Assembly: GCA_964385175.1 (NCBI GenBank)
Contig: CAYLNL010000002.1
Coordinates: 62,001 to 126,000 of the forward strand
Length of the DNA: 64,000 nucleotides
DNA from: CAYLNL01 sp964385175
Lineage (GTDB): Bacteria > Bacteroidota > Bacteroidia > Flavobacteriales > Flavobacteriaceae
Reading direction: 5' to 3'
Shown here: piece after piece, positions 1 to 8,406 of the stretch
How the letters are laid out: every line of letters begins with the position of its first letter
How positions within the stretch are numbered: the stretch's first letter is position 1
Translations under genes and position numbers: made by a program
Notes under the pieces: generated by a model
Database searches by the model: none
What the model was told of the DNA's origin: nothing
Seen by the model: only the letters and a program-made list of their open reading frames with translations

Positions 1-1226
1 CCAAATGGCAATCTGAAAAAGAACTTGTAGAAAAAGTGCAGGCTACTAAAGAAACCATTGAACGCTACAAATTGGAAGCTGAGCGCGCTGAGCGCGAGGG
101 CGACTATGGCAAGGTGGCTGAGTTGCGCTATGGAAAAATCAAAGAAACCCAATCTCAACTCGATACCTTTCAGCAACAGCTTGAGGGAGAAGAAAACACC
201 CTTATTAAAGAAGAGGTTACGGCAGATGATATAGCGGAGGTAGTAGCTAAATGGACGGGTATTCCGGTAACTAAGATGTTGCAAAGTGAGCGCGAAAAGC
301 TTTTGAAATTAGAAACCGAACTTCACAAGCGCGTAGTGGGCCAGGAAGAAGCCATACAGGCCGTATCTGATGCCATTCGCCGCAGCAGAGCCGGTTTGCA
401 GGATGCCAGGCGCCCCATAGGCTCGTTCCTTTTTCTGGGAACTACCGGGGTAGGAAAAACAGAGTTAGCCAAGGCGCTGGCAGGGTATCTTTTTGACGAT
501 GAAACTGCTATGACCCGAATAGATATGAGCGAATACCAGGAGCGCCACAGCGTGAGCAGGCTTGTGGGAGCGCCTCCCGGGTATATAGGTTACGAAGAAG
601 GGGGTCAACTCACCGAAGCTGTTCGTCGCAGACCCTATTCTGTGGTGCTGCTCGATGAAATTGAAAAAGCCCACCCCGATACCTTCAACATCCTGCTCCA
701 GGTATTAGATGAAGGCAGGCTCACAGATAACAAGGGGCGTGTAGCCGATTTTAAGAATACCATTATTATTATGACGTCTAACATGGGCAGTCAGCTCATC
801 CAGGAAATATATGAAACCAATCCTGATATGTACAGCGCCACCGAAACCGCTAAAGTAGAAGTAGTGGCATTGTTGCGCCAAACCATACGCCCGGAATTTC
901 TAAACCGTATAGACGACATCATTATGTTTACCCCTCTAACCCAGAAAGATATTCACGAAATTGTGAAACTACAACTCAAAAATGTTGCGGCTATGTTGAT
1001 GAAGCAGCGCATTACCATTGATGCCACCGAAGAAGCCATAGCCTACATAGCCCGCAAAGGATTCGATCCTCAATATGGCGCCCGACCGGTAAAGCGGGTT
1101 ATTCAGCATGATATATTGAATGCCCTTTCTAAAGAATTGCTCGGCGGGAAAATAACCAATGACAGTGTAGTGCTTATAGATGCGTTTGACGATAGCATAG
1201 TATTTCGCAATCAGTTGGTAGCTTAA
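1..1226 (+). CDS. clpB: ClpB disaggregase, 3' part (5' end outside window)
   Basis: This is the C-terminal part of the ClpB AAA+ disaggregase, which works with DnaK to extract proteins from aggregates in the cytoplasm. The frame is open from base 3; the visible part begins in the coiled-coil middle domain (Glu/Lys/Arg-rich, about the first 60 residues). The second AAA+ module follows, with Walker A GTTGVGKTEL, pore loop GYIGYEEGG, Walker B VVLLDEIEKAHPD and an arginine-finger region FLNRIDD. The C-terminal small domain ends in GARPVKR. No ClpP-binding IGF-type loop was seen, which separates it from ClpA/ClpX. An internal GTG at 36 is not the real start, since coding continues upstream without interruption. 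Identity is secure; the N domain and first AAA+ module cannot be judged. Confidence 0.97.
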   Translation, partial: KWQSEKELVEKVQATKETIERYKLEAERAEREGDYGKVAELRYGKIKETQSQLDTFQQQLEGEENTLIKEEVTADDIAEVVAKWTGIPVTKMLQSEREKLLKLETELHKRVVGQEEAIQAVSDAIRRSRAGLQDARRPIGSFLFLGTTGVGKTELAKALAGYLFDDETAMTRIDMSEYQERHSVSRLVGAPPGYIGYEEGGQLTEAVRRRPYSVVLLDEIEKAHPDTFNILLQVLDEGRLTDNKGRVADFKNTIIIMTSNMGSQLIQEIYETNPDMYSATETAKVEVVALLRQTIRPEFLNRIDDIIMFTPLTQKDIHEIVKLQLKNVAAMLMKQRITIDATEEAIAYIARKGFDPQYGARPVKRVIQHDILNALSKELLGGKITNDSVVLIDAFDDSIVFRNQLVA

Positions 1227-1245
1227 TTTTTTTATAAATACCCCG

Positions 1246-2448
1246 TTAACCCATCACCAGTTTTTCTGATATGCGCCCCGCCGCAATTCCCGAGGCGGCC
1301 GCTCCCAGCATGGCAATAGTTGCAAAAACAATGGCAACGTTAAAAAAGGTAAGCTCCACGGGGTATGGTAGCGAGGCGGTGATTCTAAGCCAGCCAAAAA
1401 CCTGCTGAGAAGCGATGAGAAGCATCGCCAACAAAATGCCGGTTATTCCTCCTATTAGCGTTACCGAGAGCCCCTGTATAAAAAAAAGCATTTTTATTCT
1501 GTTTATTGTTAACCCAAGGCAAAACAACGTTCTTATATGGGCCCGCTTATCTAATATCATCATAAAAATAGCCCCTACCACGTTGAACAGGGCAATGATG
1601 AGAATGAGGGTGAAAATAAAATAAATAGCCAGGTGTTCTGTACGCAGCATTTTGTAAAGCGCTTCATTTTGCTGCTCCCGGGTTTTAACAACCACCTTGC
1701 CCCTTAAAATAGATGTAATAGCATTCATCACCCATTGCCTGTCTGCCCCTTTTTGCAACTTACCATTAATCCCTGTAATTTCTGTGGGCGCTTTTTGCAA
1801 TAATTGCTGCACCATGTTAAGAGGCGCAAAAATATATTTCTTGTCTAACTCTTCGCTTATGGCATACACACCCGTTACCTGCACCAGCCATTCATTATAA
1901 GGTTTCGGGTCATTCAGTAAAGTTCCTTTGCCGGGCTTAGGCGCCAGTATTTTCAGGAGATTTTCAGAGTCTCCCACCGCCAGCCCCAACAGCGAAGAAG
2001 TTCCTAAACCGGGTACCACCCCCCCAGGAGTGCCTGTGAACCAATCGCCCGCATACAAGGCGCTATCTATTTGCGTAACCCGGTTATACAAATCATCTAC
2101 TCCTTTTATATAAGCCACGTGATTTTTTTCTTTAAACGTTAAAAAAACCCGTTCCTCTACTTCCTTAGAGTAGCAATCTAACCCTTTTACCTGCGATAGC
2201 TGGGCCTCTTCCTGGGAAGAGAGCGAAAAAAATTTCCCGCGAGCGCTCACCGCTTTCAAATCGGGGTCAAATTTGTTAGTAAAAGAAACGCTGAACGTTT
2301 TTAAACCTGCAAAACCAGAAAGCACAATAAGCAGGGAGGCAGTTCCTATAACAACCACTAAAAAAGTAACGCGGTTAATAACCGTAACTACATTTCGGGC
2401 GCTCTTAGACAGCCCGTATCGCCGCACCATATAGAGGAGAAAATACAA
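1246..2448 (-). CDS. FtsX/LolC-E-like ABC transporter permease
   Basis: A 400-residue membrane protein with the FtsX/MacB permease layout: one N-terminal transmembrane helix (about residues 24-46), a roughly 220-residue periplasmic domain, and three C-terminal helices (about 275-300, 320-345, 365-390). Members of this family sit in lipoprotein-releasing (LolCDE) or related MacB-type transporters at the inner membrane. The N-terminal stretch LYMVRRYGLSKSARN resembles the LolC/E amphipathic start. The start is TTG, 2 bases after the rbfA stop; an ATG at 2430 is the alternative, but the extra residues fit the family pattern. It is co-directional with rbfA, presumably one operon. No ATPase partner is adjacent; lptB at 10.3 kb belongs to a different system. 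Confidence 0.85.
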   Translation of the reverse strand: MYFLLYMVRRYGLSKSARNVVTVINRVTFLVVVIGTASLLIVLSGFAGLKTFSVSFTNKFDPDLKAVSARGKFFSLSSQEEAQLSQVKGLDCYSKEVEERVFLTFKEKNHVAYIKGVDDLYNRVTQIDSALYAGDWFTGTPGGVVPGLGTSSLLGLAVGDSENLLKILAPKPGKGTLLNDPKPYNEWLVQVTGVYAISEELDKKYIFAPLNMVQQLLQKAPTEITGINGKLQKGADRQWVMNAITSILRGKVVVKTREQQNEALYKMLRTEHLAIYFIFTLILIIALFNVVGAIFMMILDKRAHIRTLFCLGLTINRIKMLFFIQGLSVTLIGGITGILLAMLLIASQQVFGWLRITASLPYPVELTFFNVAIVFATIAMLGAAASGIAAGRISEKLVMG

Positions 2449-2450
2449 GA

Positions 2451-2843
2451 CTACGAAAGTTTTCTTTTAGGTAACAACTCGGGATTTTCAATAGGATTTT
2501 CATTTCCTTTCAGGGCTTTTTCAATGCCATCTGCATATTCCAGCGAATCATCTACGGCAAACACCAAATCGGGCGTTTTGCGTAGTTGGGTTTTAGTTTT
2601 TTGCGCCAGCGTATGTTTTATAAAAGGAGTGCGTTCTGCTAAAAAATCTATGATAAACTGTGTATGAACTACCGGGAAAATACTTACATATACTTTCGCT
2701 ATCGCGAGGTCTGCCGTAACATATACCCTGGTTACAGATACGAGGACGTCTTTTATAACTTCTTCCCGTAAGATTTGTTGAAAAATCGCAGCTATATCTT
2801 TCAAAATTAACTTCCCGATTTTTCGTTGCCGATGTGTTTCCAT
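2451..2843 (-). CDS. rbfA: Ribosome-binding factor A
   Basis: RbfA is a small KH-type factor that binds the free 30S subunit and is needed for late 16S rRNA processing and cold adaptation. The 130-residue product has the family opening (RQRKIGKLILKDIAAIFQQ), the KH-like core (VLVSVTRVYVTADLAIAKVYVSIFP) and a conserved RKTPDLVFAVDDSLEYADGI near residue 100. Length is typical. It heads a two-gene unit with the permease downstream. A TATTTTTG box on the minus strand (2856-2849) ends only 5 bases before the ATG, so the transcript may be nearly leaderless. The methylmalonyl-CoA epimerase gene is divergent, 46 bases away. Confidence 0.95.
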   Translation of the reverse strand: METHRQRKIGKLILKDIAAIFQQILREEVIKDVLVSVTRVYVTADLAIAKVYVSIFPVVHTQFIIDFLAERTPFIKHTLAQKTKTQLRKTPDLVFAVDDSLEYADGIEKALKGNENPIENPELLPKRKLS

Positions 2844-2889
2844 AAGAGCAAAAATACAACAAGTAGCGGCTATTTGCTATTTTTGGAAA

Positions 2890-3291
2890 ATGAATACATT
2901 AGAACATATAGGCATTGCCGTTACCAGCCTCGAGGTTTCTGAAGGCTTATTTGAGAAACTACTGGGAGTTTCCCCGTATAAAAGGGAAGAGGTGAAAAGC
3001 GAAGGGGTGAAGACAAGTTTTTTTAGCGTGGGCGACACTAAAATAGAGTTGCTGGAAGCCACTCATGCCCAAAGCCCCATTTCCGGCTTTCTCCAGAAAA
3101 GAGGAGAAGGCATACACCACCTTGCCTTTGAGGTAACCGATATTAAGAAAGAGGTGGAGCGACTTACCGGGGAGGGATTTACCGTGTTGAATGAGACGCC
3201 CAAACGGGGTGCAGACAATAAATGGGTAGTTTTTCTTCACCCTAAATCTACTAATGGGGTGTTGGTGGAACTTTGCCAGGAGATACGCTGA
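2890..3291 (+). CDS. mce: Methylmalonyl-CoA epimerase (VOC family)
   Basis: Interconverts (2R)- and (2S)-methylmalonyl-CoA, linking propionyl-CoA and succinyl-CoA. The 133-residue protein has the two-module glyoxalase/VOC fold: the first half opens with EHIGIAVTSL (metal-binding His) and continues with KIELLEA; the second opens with GIHHLAFEV and ends with GVLVELCQ, whose Glu is a metal ligand. Length matches the family. The ATG at 2890 lies 4 bases after a TATTTTTG -7 box (2878-2885), which suggests a leaderless or very short-leader transcript. No methylmalonyl-CoA mutase is in the window, so the pathway link is by family only; another VOC enzyme is the main alternative. Confidence 0.88.
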   Translation: MNTLEHIGIAVTSLEVSEGLFEKLLGVSPYKREEVKSEGVKTSFFSVGDTKIELLEATHAQSPISGFLQKRGEGIHHLAFEVTDIKKEVERLTGEGFTVLNETPKRGADNKWVVFLHPKSTNGVLVELCQEIR

Positions 3292-3295
3292 TGGG

Positions 3296-3327
3296 TTTGG
3301 AGAATATACGAAAGAGTTGTATTTTTG
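3296..3327 (+). promoter_or_regulatory. Bacteroidota-type promoter for the tRNA
   Basis: TTTG at 3296-3299 and TATTTTTG at 3320-3327 are separated by 20 bases, matching the -33 TTTG / -7 TAnnTTTG consensus. The mature tRNA begins 15 bases after the -7 box, leaving room for a short 5' leader to be removed by RNase P. Confidence 0.75.
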
Positions 3328-3342
3328 CATCTTCAAAAATCC

Positions 3343-3416
3343 GGTCCTATAGCTCAGCCGGTTAGAGCACCTGACTCATAATCAGGTGGTCCCTGGTTCG
3401 AATCCAGGTGGGACCA
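3343..3416 (+). tRNA. tRNA with CAU anticodon (Met or lysidine-modified Ile2)
   Basis: A complete cloverleaf reads directly. The acceptor stem is GGTCCTA/TGGGACC, the D arm GCTC..GAGC, the anticodon stem CCTGA/TCAGG with loop CTCATAA, so the anticodon is CAT. The T arm is CCTGG/CCAGG around TTCGAAT, and the discriminator base is A. No CCA is encoded, as is common in this phylum. The first acceptor pair is G-C, so it is not the usual initiator with a mismatched first pair. The loop CTCATAA occurs in both elongator tRNA-Met and tRNA-Ile2 (k2C34), so the amino acid is left open. An accessory island starts right after its 3' end. Confidence 0.93.
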
Positions 3417-3463
3417 CTTCAAAATCAAAGAGTTACAAAACTAATGTCTTGTGGCTCTTTTTC

Positions 3464-3484
3464 ATTTGCATACGATTTGCATAC
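3464..3484. repeat. 10-bp tandem direct repeat behind the tRNA
   Basis: ATTTGCATAC occurs at 3464-3473 and again at 3475-3484, exactly 11 bases apart (one helical turn), about 50 bases downstream of the tRNA. Such phased repeats can be protein-binding sites, for example integrase arm sites, but no integrase gene is present. Function is inferred only from position. Confidence 0.5.
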
Positions 3485-3504
3485 AAATACCCCTCAAAAC
3501 AGGC

Positions 3505-3541
3505 AATAAAAAAACCTCTACCTGTGAGAAAGTAGAGGTTT
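3505..3541 (-). terminator. Rho-independent terminator for the 3568-3924 gene
   Basis: A perfect 10-bp inverted repeat (AAACCTCTAC at 3512-3521, GTAGAGGTTT at 3532-3541) with a 10-base loop. On the minus strand the stem is followed by a run of T, and it lies 27 bases past the stop of the gene that reads into it. Confidence 0.85.
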
Positions 3542-3567
3542 GTCCCTGTTTGGATTTTTGCGCTGCC

Positions 3568-3924
3568 TTACTCGTTTTCTTTTTCCCGTTCTTTTTCGGC
3601 TCTGCTTTCATGTTGTTTTATAACTACCAACTTCCGAAGTTCCTCTAACTCGGCTTTTATTTTCCGGTTTAGTTCATTCCCGTATTTGATGTTTTCGGCT
3701 TGGTCTCGCATCCGGTCTATTACCAAATGGTCATACTGCGCATCCATCGTAACGGTTTTCTGAAACAACTGGAAACGGTCTCTTAAAATATTCAGCGCAT
3801 CAAAGGCGGTTTCGCTCGGCATATCTATCCAGTTAAAGAATTGCATCCCATCCTGAATTAAGTTAACGCCCTGTAAGAGCATCAATTTTTGCCCTAAGTC
3901 TAAATTTTCCTGTTCGGCTCTCAT
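3568..3924 (-). CDS. Hypothetical coiled-coil protein of the island
   Basis: I do not recognise this 118-residue product. It has no signal peptide or membrane segment. The first half is mixed (FFNWIDMPSETAFDALNILRD). The second half, from about residue 75, is long-helical and charged (Asn-Glu-Leu-Asn-Arg-Lys spacing, then ESRAEKEREKENE), which fits a short coiled coil at the C terminus. It is a single gene with its own strong terminator at 3505-3541, divergent from the XRE regulator pair. Its place between the tRNA and the restriction genes suggests it was carried in with the island. No function is proposed. Confidence 0.65.
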   Translation of the reverse strand: MRAEQENLDLGQKLMLLQGVNLIQDGMQFFNWIDMPSETAFDALNILRDRFQLFQKTVTMDAQYDHLVIDRMRDQAENIKYGNELNRKIKAELEELRKLVVIKQHESRAEKEREKENE

Positions 3925-4071
3925 TTTTTATTATACTTTAAAGGTTAAACATTGATGCAAATATAAATATATAAGTATAATAAAAACAAATTTCATTAAC
4001 CTTGCTGTATAAAGCCCCGTTTTTTTGCGTTACTTTTATAGTTAGTTTTGTCGCTCAAAAGGTCGTTTTTC

Positions 4072-4374
4072 ATGGATTTACGGGTAAAGGAAATCTTAAA
4101 AGCAAAAGGTATCACACAAAAGAAATTAGCCGAAAAACTGGATATAAGCGTGGTAGCTCTTAGCAGGATTATTAACGGAAATCCTACTTTGGAAACGCTC
4201 AAAAAAATTGCGGACGCTTTGGGAGTAGAGGTAAAGGAATTGTTTGCCAATTCTACAAAGGATAACGATTTGTTTGTTTTACGGGACGGCAAATATGTGA
4301 ATGTCGGGAAAATTGATTTGACTACTTTAAAAGATACTTCTACTAAGAGCGAAGGCGATAATCCAAAGAAATAA
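4072..4374 (+). CDS. Small XRE-family transcriptional regulator
   Basis: A 100-residue Cro/C1-type DNA-binding protein. The helix-turn-helix spans about residues 6-60: RVKEILKAKGITQKKLAEKL, then the recognition helix region SVVALSRIINGNPTLETL, then KKIADALGVEVKELF. The C-terminal tail (about 40 residues) is short and polar. I start it at the ATG at 4072; the longer reading begins at a TTG and adds eight unlike residues. It precedes a second XRE gene by 50 bases and lies convergent to the restriction operon. Restriction modules often carry a small XRE control (C) protein, so this or its neighbour may regulate the island; that is inference. Confidence 0.85.
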   Translation: MDLRVKEILKAKGITQKKLAEKLDISVVALSRIINGNPTLETLKKIADALGVEVKELFANSTKDNDLFVLRDGKYVNVGKIDLTTLKDTSTKSEGDNPKK

Positions 4375-4424
4375 TATTTACCTGCCGGATGGGGCAAAGA
4401 ATATTCCCTTACTATTTTTATTGT

Positions 4425-4631
4425 ATGGTAGAACGAATTAACCGCATTAAAGAGCTACTCGTTATTAAGGGGATGAGCCAAAAGGAATTAGCTGCTAAGT
4501 TGGGTAAAAACCCGAACACGGTTACGGCGATGTGTAACAATAAATCGCAACCGCACTTAAAGGACTTAAAACGTATCGCTGAAATACTGGATGTGGATAT
4601 TAGAGAGTTGTTAGTTCCTACCAAACTGTGA
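4425..4631 (+). CDS. Second small XRE-family regulator
   Basis: A 68-residue protein that is little more than one helix-turn-helix: RINRIKELLVIKGMSQKELA, NPNTVTAMCNNKSQPHLKDL, then KRIAEILDVDIRELLV. It is related in plan to its upstream neighbour but clearly diverged. The ATG at 4425 gives the standard XRE opening (MVERINRIKELL); the longer frame adds twelve residues unlike the family. The stop lies 3 bases from the stop of the specificity-subunit gene on the other strand, so the two units converge. Minimal HTH proteins of this size are typical C proteins of restriction-modification systems, but no C-box was identified upstream of the methyltransferase gene. Confidence 0.83.
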   Translation: MVERINRIKELLVIKGMSQKELAAKLGKNPNTVTAMCNNKSQPHLKDLKRIAEILDVDIRELLVPTKL

Positions 4632-4634
4632 GGG

Positions 4635-5984
4635 TTATTCCCCTAAAATAAGTTGCTCCACTTCTTTTTTGGCATCTTCTAATAGCCGTTTGGCTTCTTT
4701 TTTTAGCTGTTTGACTTTTGCTCTTAGCTTGCTTATTGTGTCTGCAATTTCTTTTTGCTTAGCCATCTCAGGGGTAGGGATATTGAGTTTTGCTAAATCA
4801 TTTGGATAAACATGAGGCTGCCCCGCCCCTTGTTGGAGATTGTATATTTCTTTTTGTTTGGCTTTCAATACCTCAGCTAAGTATAACGTTAATAATTCAT
4901 TCTCATTTTTTGACCAGATAACAGAGCAATCGGAGGCAAAAATAGGTTTTGTATGATACCAAGCATAACCGGAATATGCTCCCGAAGCGCTCACGGTAAT
5001 AACGTTCCCTTGAAAATTGTACTTATTATGGGTGTAGGGGCTTGTTTTTCCTCCGGCTATTACGGGATACTCCCCCTCAATAACATGCTTAGAAGTTATG
5101 CTTTGCCCTTTGGTAATCTCAGCTATTTTCCATAATTTTTTGTTTGGATATACGCCCCCCTCAATTTTAAAATCGTCAGTGAATATGGTAAAAGGGTCAA
5201 ACCTCCCTCCCGTAACCTCGCTAAAGTTAACGGTAAATATACGGCTTTGCAGGCTTTTTTCCTGCTCCGGTAAGGTAACGCCTAACTCCTGCAATAAATA
5301 GGCATCTATGCCTGCTAAAAGCCTCTCAGCCTCTTGTTCTTTTTGTTGTTTACTCTGGTAGGCTTGGGTGTATAGGTTAACGATTTTTCGTTGGGCTTCA
5401 ATCGGTGGAATTTTTGGAATCCTTAGCTCGCTAATCCTATCTAACCCCAATTTTGGTATCGTTGTTTGGATGCAATTAACCTGAATTTGCTTTTGAACAA
5501 AGTTTGTGTTCAATAAAATTTCCAAATACTTAGGAATAAGTTTAGAGTTCTCTTTTACAGAAAGTTTTGCGCAATTTTCAGTTAAAATAATTTGCTTTTT
5601 ATTTGGAATTTCATCAATTAAACGGATTTTTCCGATAGTTCCTGCTATTGAAAAAGCAATCTCATTTCTTTTTATTTCATAACGTTTTAAAATATTAAAC
5701 ACGCTTTTTGTGATATATTTTACCTCACCAGAATTAAGTTCTTTTTCAGTAGTTAAATCCTTTACTCTTAAATAGAGATAGTTTGTTTCCTTTTTAGAAT
5801 AGTTTAAGTTTTTCGGTAATCTTTTCCCTCCCCTAATTTCCACTAAGTTGGAAAGTTTAATAGTATTACTAAAATCAAATCCTATTCTGTAAAAAATTGC
5901 GTCTAACCTATCTAAAATATGAGACCTATTAACTGTAAAAACCCTGTTTGTATCTACCTCATCCAAAAACTTATAAGCTGCCAT
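4635..5984 (-). CDS. hsdS: Restriction-modification specificity (S) subunit
   Basis: DNA-recognition subunit of the adjacent methyltransferase/nuclease. The 449 residues show the two-fold HsdS plan: a first target-recognition domain (about residues 40-195, with IKLSNLVEIRGGKRLPK), a spacer helix (PPIEAQRKIVNLYTQAYQSK), a second recognition domain (about 255-405, ITKGQSITSKHV and GAGQPHVYPNDL), and a second long helix (KQKEIADTISKLRAKVKQLK) that would pair with the first as a coiled coil. The start overlaps the end of the upstream gene by 14 bases, implying coupled translation. The two domains differ, so a bipartite, asymmetric target is expected; the sequence itself cannot be read off. Confidence 0.92.
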   Translation of the reverse strand: MAAYKFLDEVDTNRVFTVNRSHILDRLDAIFYRIGFDFSNTIKLSNLVEIRGGKRLPKNLNYSKKETNYLYLRVKDLTTEKELNSGEVKYITKSVFNILKRYEIKRNEIAFSIAGTIGKIRLIDEIPNKKQIILTENCAKLSVKENSKLIPKYLEILLNTNFVQKQIQVNCIQTTIPKLGLDRISELRIPKIPPIEAQRKIVNLYTQAYQSKQQKEQEAERLLAGIDAYLLQELGVTLPEQEKSLQSRIFTVNFSEVTGGRFDPFTIFTDDFKIEGGVYPNKKLWKIAEITKGQSITSKHVIEGEYPVIAGGKTSPYTHNKYNFQGNVITVSASGAYSGYAWYHTKPIFASDCSVIWSKNENELLTLYLAEVLKAKQKEIYNLQQGAGQPHVYPNDLAKLNIPTPEMAKQKEIADTISKLRAKVKQLKKEAKRLLEDAKKEVEQLILGE

Positions 5985-8283
5985 TTTCTATTTGGGTTAT
6001 AAAGTGGGTTAATTCCTTTAAAATTCCGGCGGGTTGTATTTCCTTTTTAACAGTGGTTTCCTCTCCCTGTAAATCGTAGGTTCTATGTAGTACCTCATCA
6101 AATAAATCGTGGCGGTAGTGTTCCGTAATGCGGGTATAATTGCTCTCTATGCGCTCGGTTTTGTTTACTAATACGGATGAGGTTTTTCCGGTGGTATCGT
6201 AGCCGATATTTTCGGCTATCGCCATAAAAATAGGATAGTCGGGTAACTGTTTTATTTTTTCCTGCCTGTATCGCTCATTAAGGCGCTCTTTGAGTTCCGC
6301 AACCCTTTCGGCATATTCGTTATTTATTTCGGCTTTCCACGCTTTAAATTCCGGCGAGGCTTTTATTTCTTTTGGAGTAGCCCATTTGGTAGTATTTGGA
6401 AAGCCTTCCAATTTTTTTATTTTTCGGGCTTTTTCTTTTTCCCATTTCTCTAAGGTCTCGCTATACTTATATTCTGTTTTAAGTTGGTTTTGAATAGTTT
6501 CTTTTAGGGTTATCAATTTTTGGGTATGGATGAGGGGATGTTTCTTTACGAATAGAACGGAACTTTTTACACCGGCTCCGGTGGCGCTAAAGGCGGTTTG
6601 GGGCATGGAAATTACGGCGACTAACCTATACCAGTCCTCTATCTGGTCTCTCACATATTGCAGGCTGCTATTGGTTAAAACACCATCGGGTAATACTATC
6701 GCCAAATACCCGTCTTCTTTTAGGAAGTTATGGCATTGCTCAATAAATAGGACTTCGGTACTTTGGTTATTTCGGAGCGCCGTATGGGTATTTTTATCGT
6801 CTAACCAGTCGGGCGGTTTATTGCCTAAGCGATAGTTTTTCAAATAGGGGTTTTCGTTTTGCTTTACACTACTTCCAAACGGGGGATTGGTAATGATAAA
6901 ATCAAAATGGTTATACTGAAACCCTTTGTTTATTTTGATAATGTCCGCTTCCGGTATAAGCCCGTCCATAGAAATAACGTTGGTATGTCCGTCATCATGG
7001 ATAATCATATTCATTTTGGCAGTTCGGGCAATCTGTTCGTTTATCTCTATACCGTAGAGGTTATTTTGGGCGAAATTGTGCCAGTATTCCTTCCACGCCT
7101 CGTATTCCGTAACCTCATCCTTATAGTCGGGAAATTCGGCATCTGCCTGCCTTCTTATTTTATCCAGAGCGTGTAACAGAAACCCGCCGCTCCCACATGA
7201 GGTATCCAACACTAAGGAGGTGTTTTTTATGGGGAGCGCCTCTACCACAAATTGTACAATTATACGGGGGGTGAAGTACTGCCCAAACTCGCCCCTGAAA
7301 AAGCTGCCCATAAAGGTTTCAAAGGCACGCCCCTTGCTATCTAAGTCGGTTTCGCTGAGGTTTATCTCTTGCAGGTAGTTTACAATGGTTCGGATACGCT
7401 GAGGGGATAGGCGAATATCGTCCTCAAATACTGCTTTATCAAAGTTTTTTCCGGTTTGGTATATCTTTTTAATACGCTCGGCGAGGGCTGTATTGGTTTT
7501 TTCTTCGGTAGCTTCGGCGATAACCTGAAAGTCGTATATCTCGCCTTTTTTCCTGCGTATCTTTTCGCCTTTTGACAGGTTATATTTTTCGTCCCAAATT
7601 TTACAGAAAATGAGTTTGTCCAACTCGTCAAACGCCTCTGAGGGGTTGAGTTGCCCCCCTGCCCAAAGTGCATCGTGAGCCTGCTTAAAACGCCGGGTTA
7701 GTTCTTCTTCGGATACGGTTCTAATATCGGAAAAACGTTGCTTTTGGGTTTTCCCTTTCTCATCCGTGTATTCTCTAAATCCGCCACCTTTTACAAATTG
7801 ATAGGGGGCAACGGTATCTGAGCCGTATCGGGGAATATCCCGCAATTCGTCCCGTGTATCTTTTTCTTTGTCAAAACGGAAGTATTCATTTAATAAGCCG
7901 GAAGTAACCCATACATATTTTACCGTACCGGACAGGGCGTGTGCATAGCTGAAAGCCTGTTTAACGGCTTGGTTAAATTCCTGTTGGGAAACTTCCTGTT
8001 TTTTGCACTCAATTATAATTTTAGGCTTTTTCCATGCGCTATCTTCATATACGATAATATCGGCTTCCTTTTTGTCTGAACCCATAGTAACAGTTCTATA
8101 CTGCTCAATATACTCAACCGGATAGCCGTATTCCAAAACTAATTTTAAGAAGGTTTCCGCTTGTATTTTTTCTTCGGGATTGGTATAGTTCCGGGTTTTG
8201 TTTTGGTGGAGGTACTTTATTTGTTTGTGGTCTTCGCTCAGAGCGATTAACTGTTTGGCGATACCCTGTTCTATTACGTTCAT
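5971..8283 (-). CDS. Fused nuclease / N6-adenine methyltransferase (restriction-modification)
   Basis: A 770-residue protein joining two activities. Residues 1-130 form a PD-(D/E)xK-like nuclease domain related to the N terminus of type I R subunits, with D75 in KKEADIIVYE and E92-C-K94 in IIIECKKQ. After a helical linker comes an HsdM-type N6-adenine methyltransferase: FTPR at 337-340, SAM motif LDTSCGSGGF at 359-368 and catalytic NPPF at 466-469. With the S gene overlapping downstream, the gene pair has the architecture of a type IIB/BcgI-like system (R and M in one chain, separate S) rather than classical three-gene type I; no DEAD-box HsdR translocase is present. An alternative is an orphan type I modification pair whose nuclease-like domain is inactive. 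Confidence 0.87.
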   Translation of the reverse strand: MNVIEQGIAKQLIALSEDHKQIKYLHQNKTRNYTNPEEKIQAETFLKLVLEYGYPVEYIEQYRTVTMGSDKKEADIIVYEDSAWKKPKIIIECKKQEVSQQEFNQAVKQAFSYAHALSGTVKYVWVTSGLLNEYFRFDKEKDTRDELRDIPRYGSDTVAPYQFVKGGGFREYTDEKGKTQKQRFSDIRTVSEEELTRRFKQAHDALWAGGQLNPSEAFDELDKLIFCKIWDEKYNLSKGEKIRRKKGEIYDFQVIAEATEEKTNTALAERIKKIYQTGKNFDKAVFEDDIRLSPQRIRTIVNYLQEINLSETDLDSKGRAFETFMGSFFRGEFGQYFTPRIIVQFVVEALPIKNTSLVLDTSCGSGGFLLHALDKIRRQADAEFPDYKDEVTEYEAWKEYWHNFAQNNLYGIEINEQIARTAKMNMIIHDDGHTNVISMDGLIPEADIIKINKGFQYNHFDFIITNPPFGSSVKQNENPYLKNYRLGNKPPDWLDDKNTHTALRNNQSTEVLFIEQCHNFLKEDGYLAIVLPDGVLTNSSLQYVRDQIEDWYRLVAVISMPQTAFSATGAGVKSSVLFVKKHPLIHTQKLITLKETIQNQLKTEYKYSETLEKWEKEKARKIKKLEGFPNTTKWATPKEIKASPEFKAWKAEINNEYAERVAELKERLNERYRQEKIKQLPDYPIFMAIAENIGYDTTGKTSSVLVNKTERIESNYTRITEHYRHDLFDEVLHRTYDLQGEETTVKKEIQPAGILKELTHFITQIENGSL

Positions 8284-8319
8284 ATAACCTCAGAATTGTT
8301 GAAGAAAAATTTTACCTTT

Positions 8320-8327
8320 CAAAAATA
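8320..8327 (-). promoter_or_regulatory. Candidate -7 box of the restriction operon
   Basis: On the minus strand TATTTTTG matches TAnnTTTG and ends 36 bases before the ATG of the nuclease-methyltransferase gene. I see no TTTG at the expected -33 distance, so the promoter may be weak or activator-dependent (two XRE proteins are nearby). Confidence 0.45.
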
Positions 8328-8406
8328 GCGTTTTTTAATAGATGAGCGATGTTTGGTATGGTCTCCTATTCCAAATTTGTATTTATGCCGTTTTCCAGTA
8401 TGGAAA

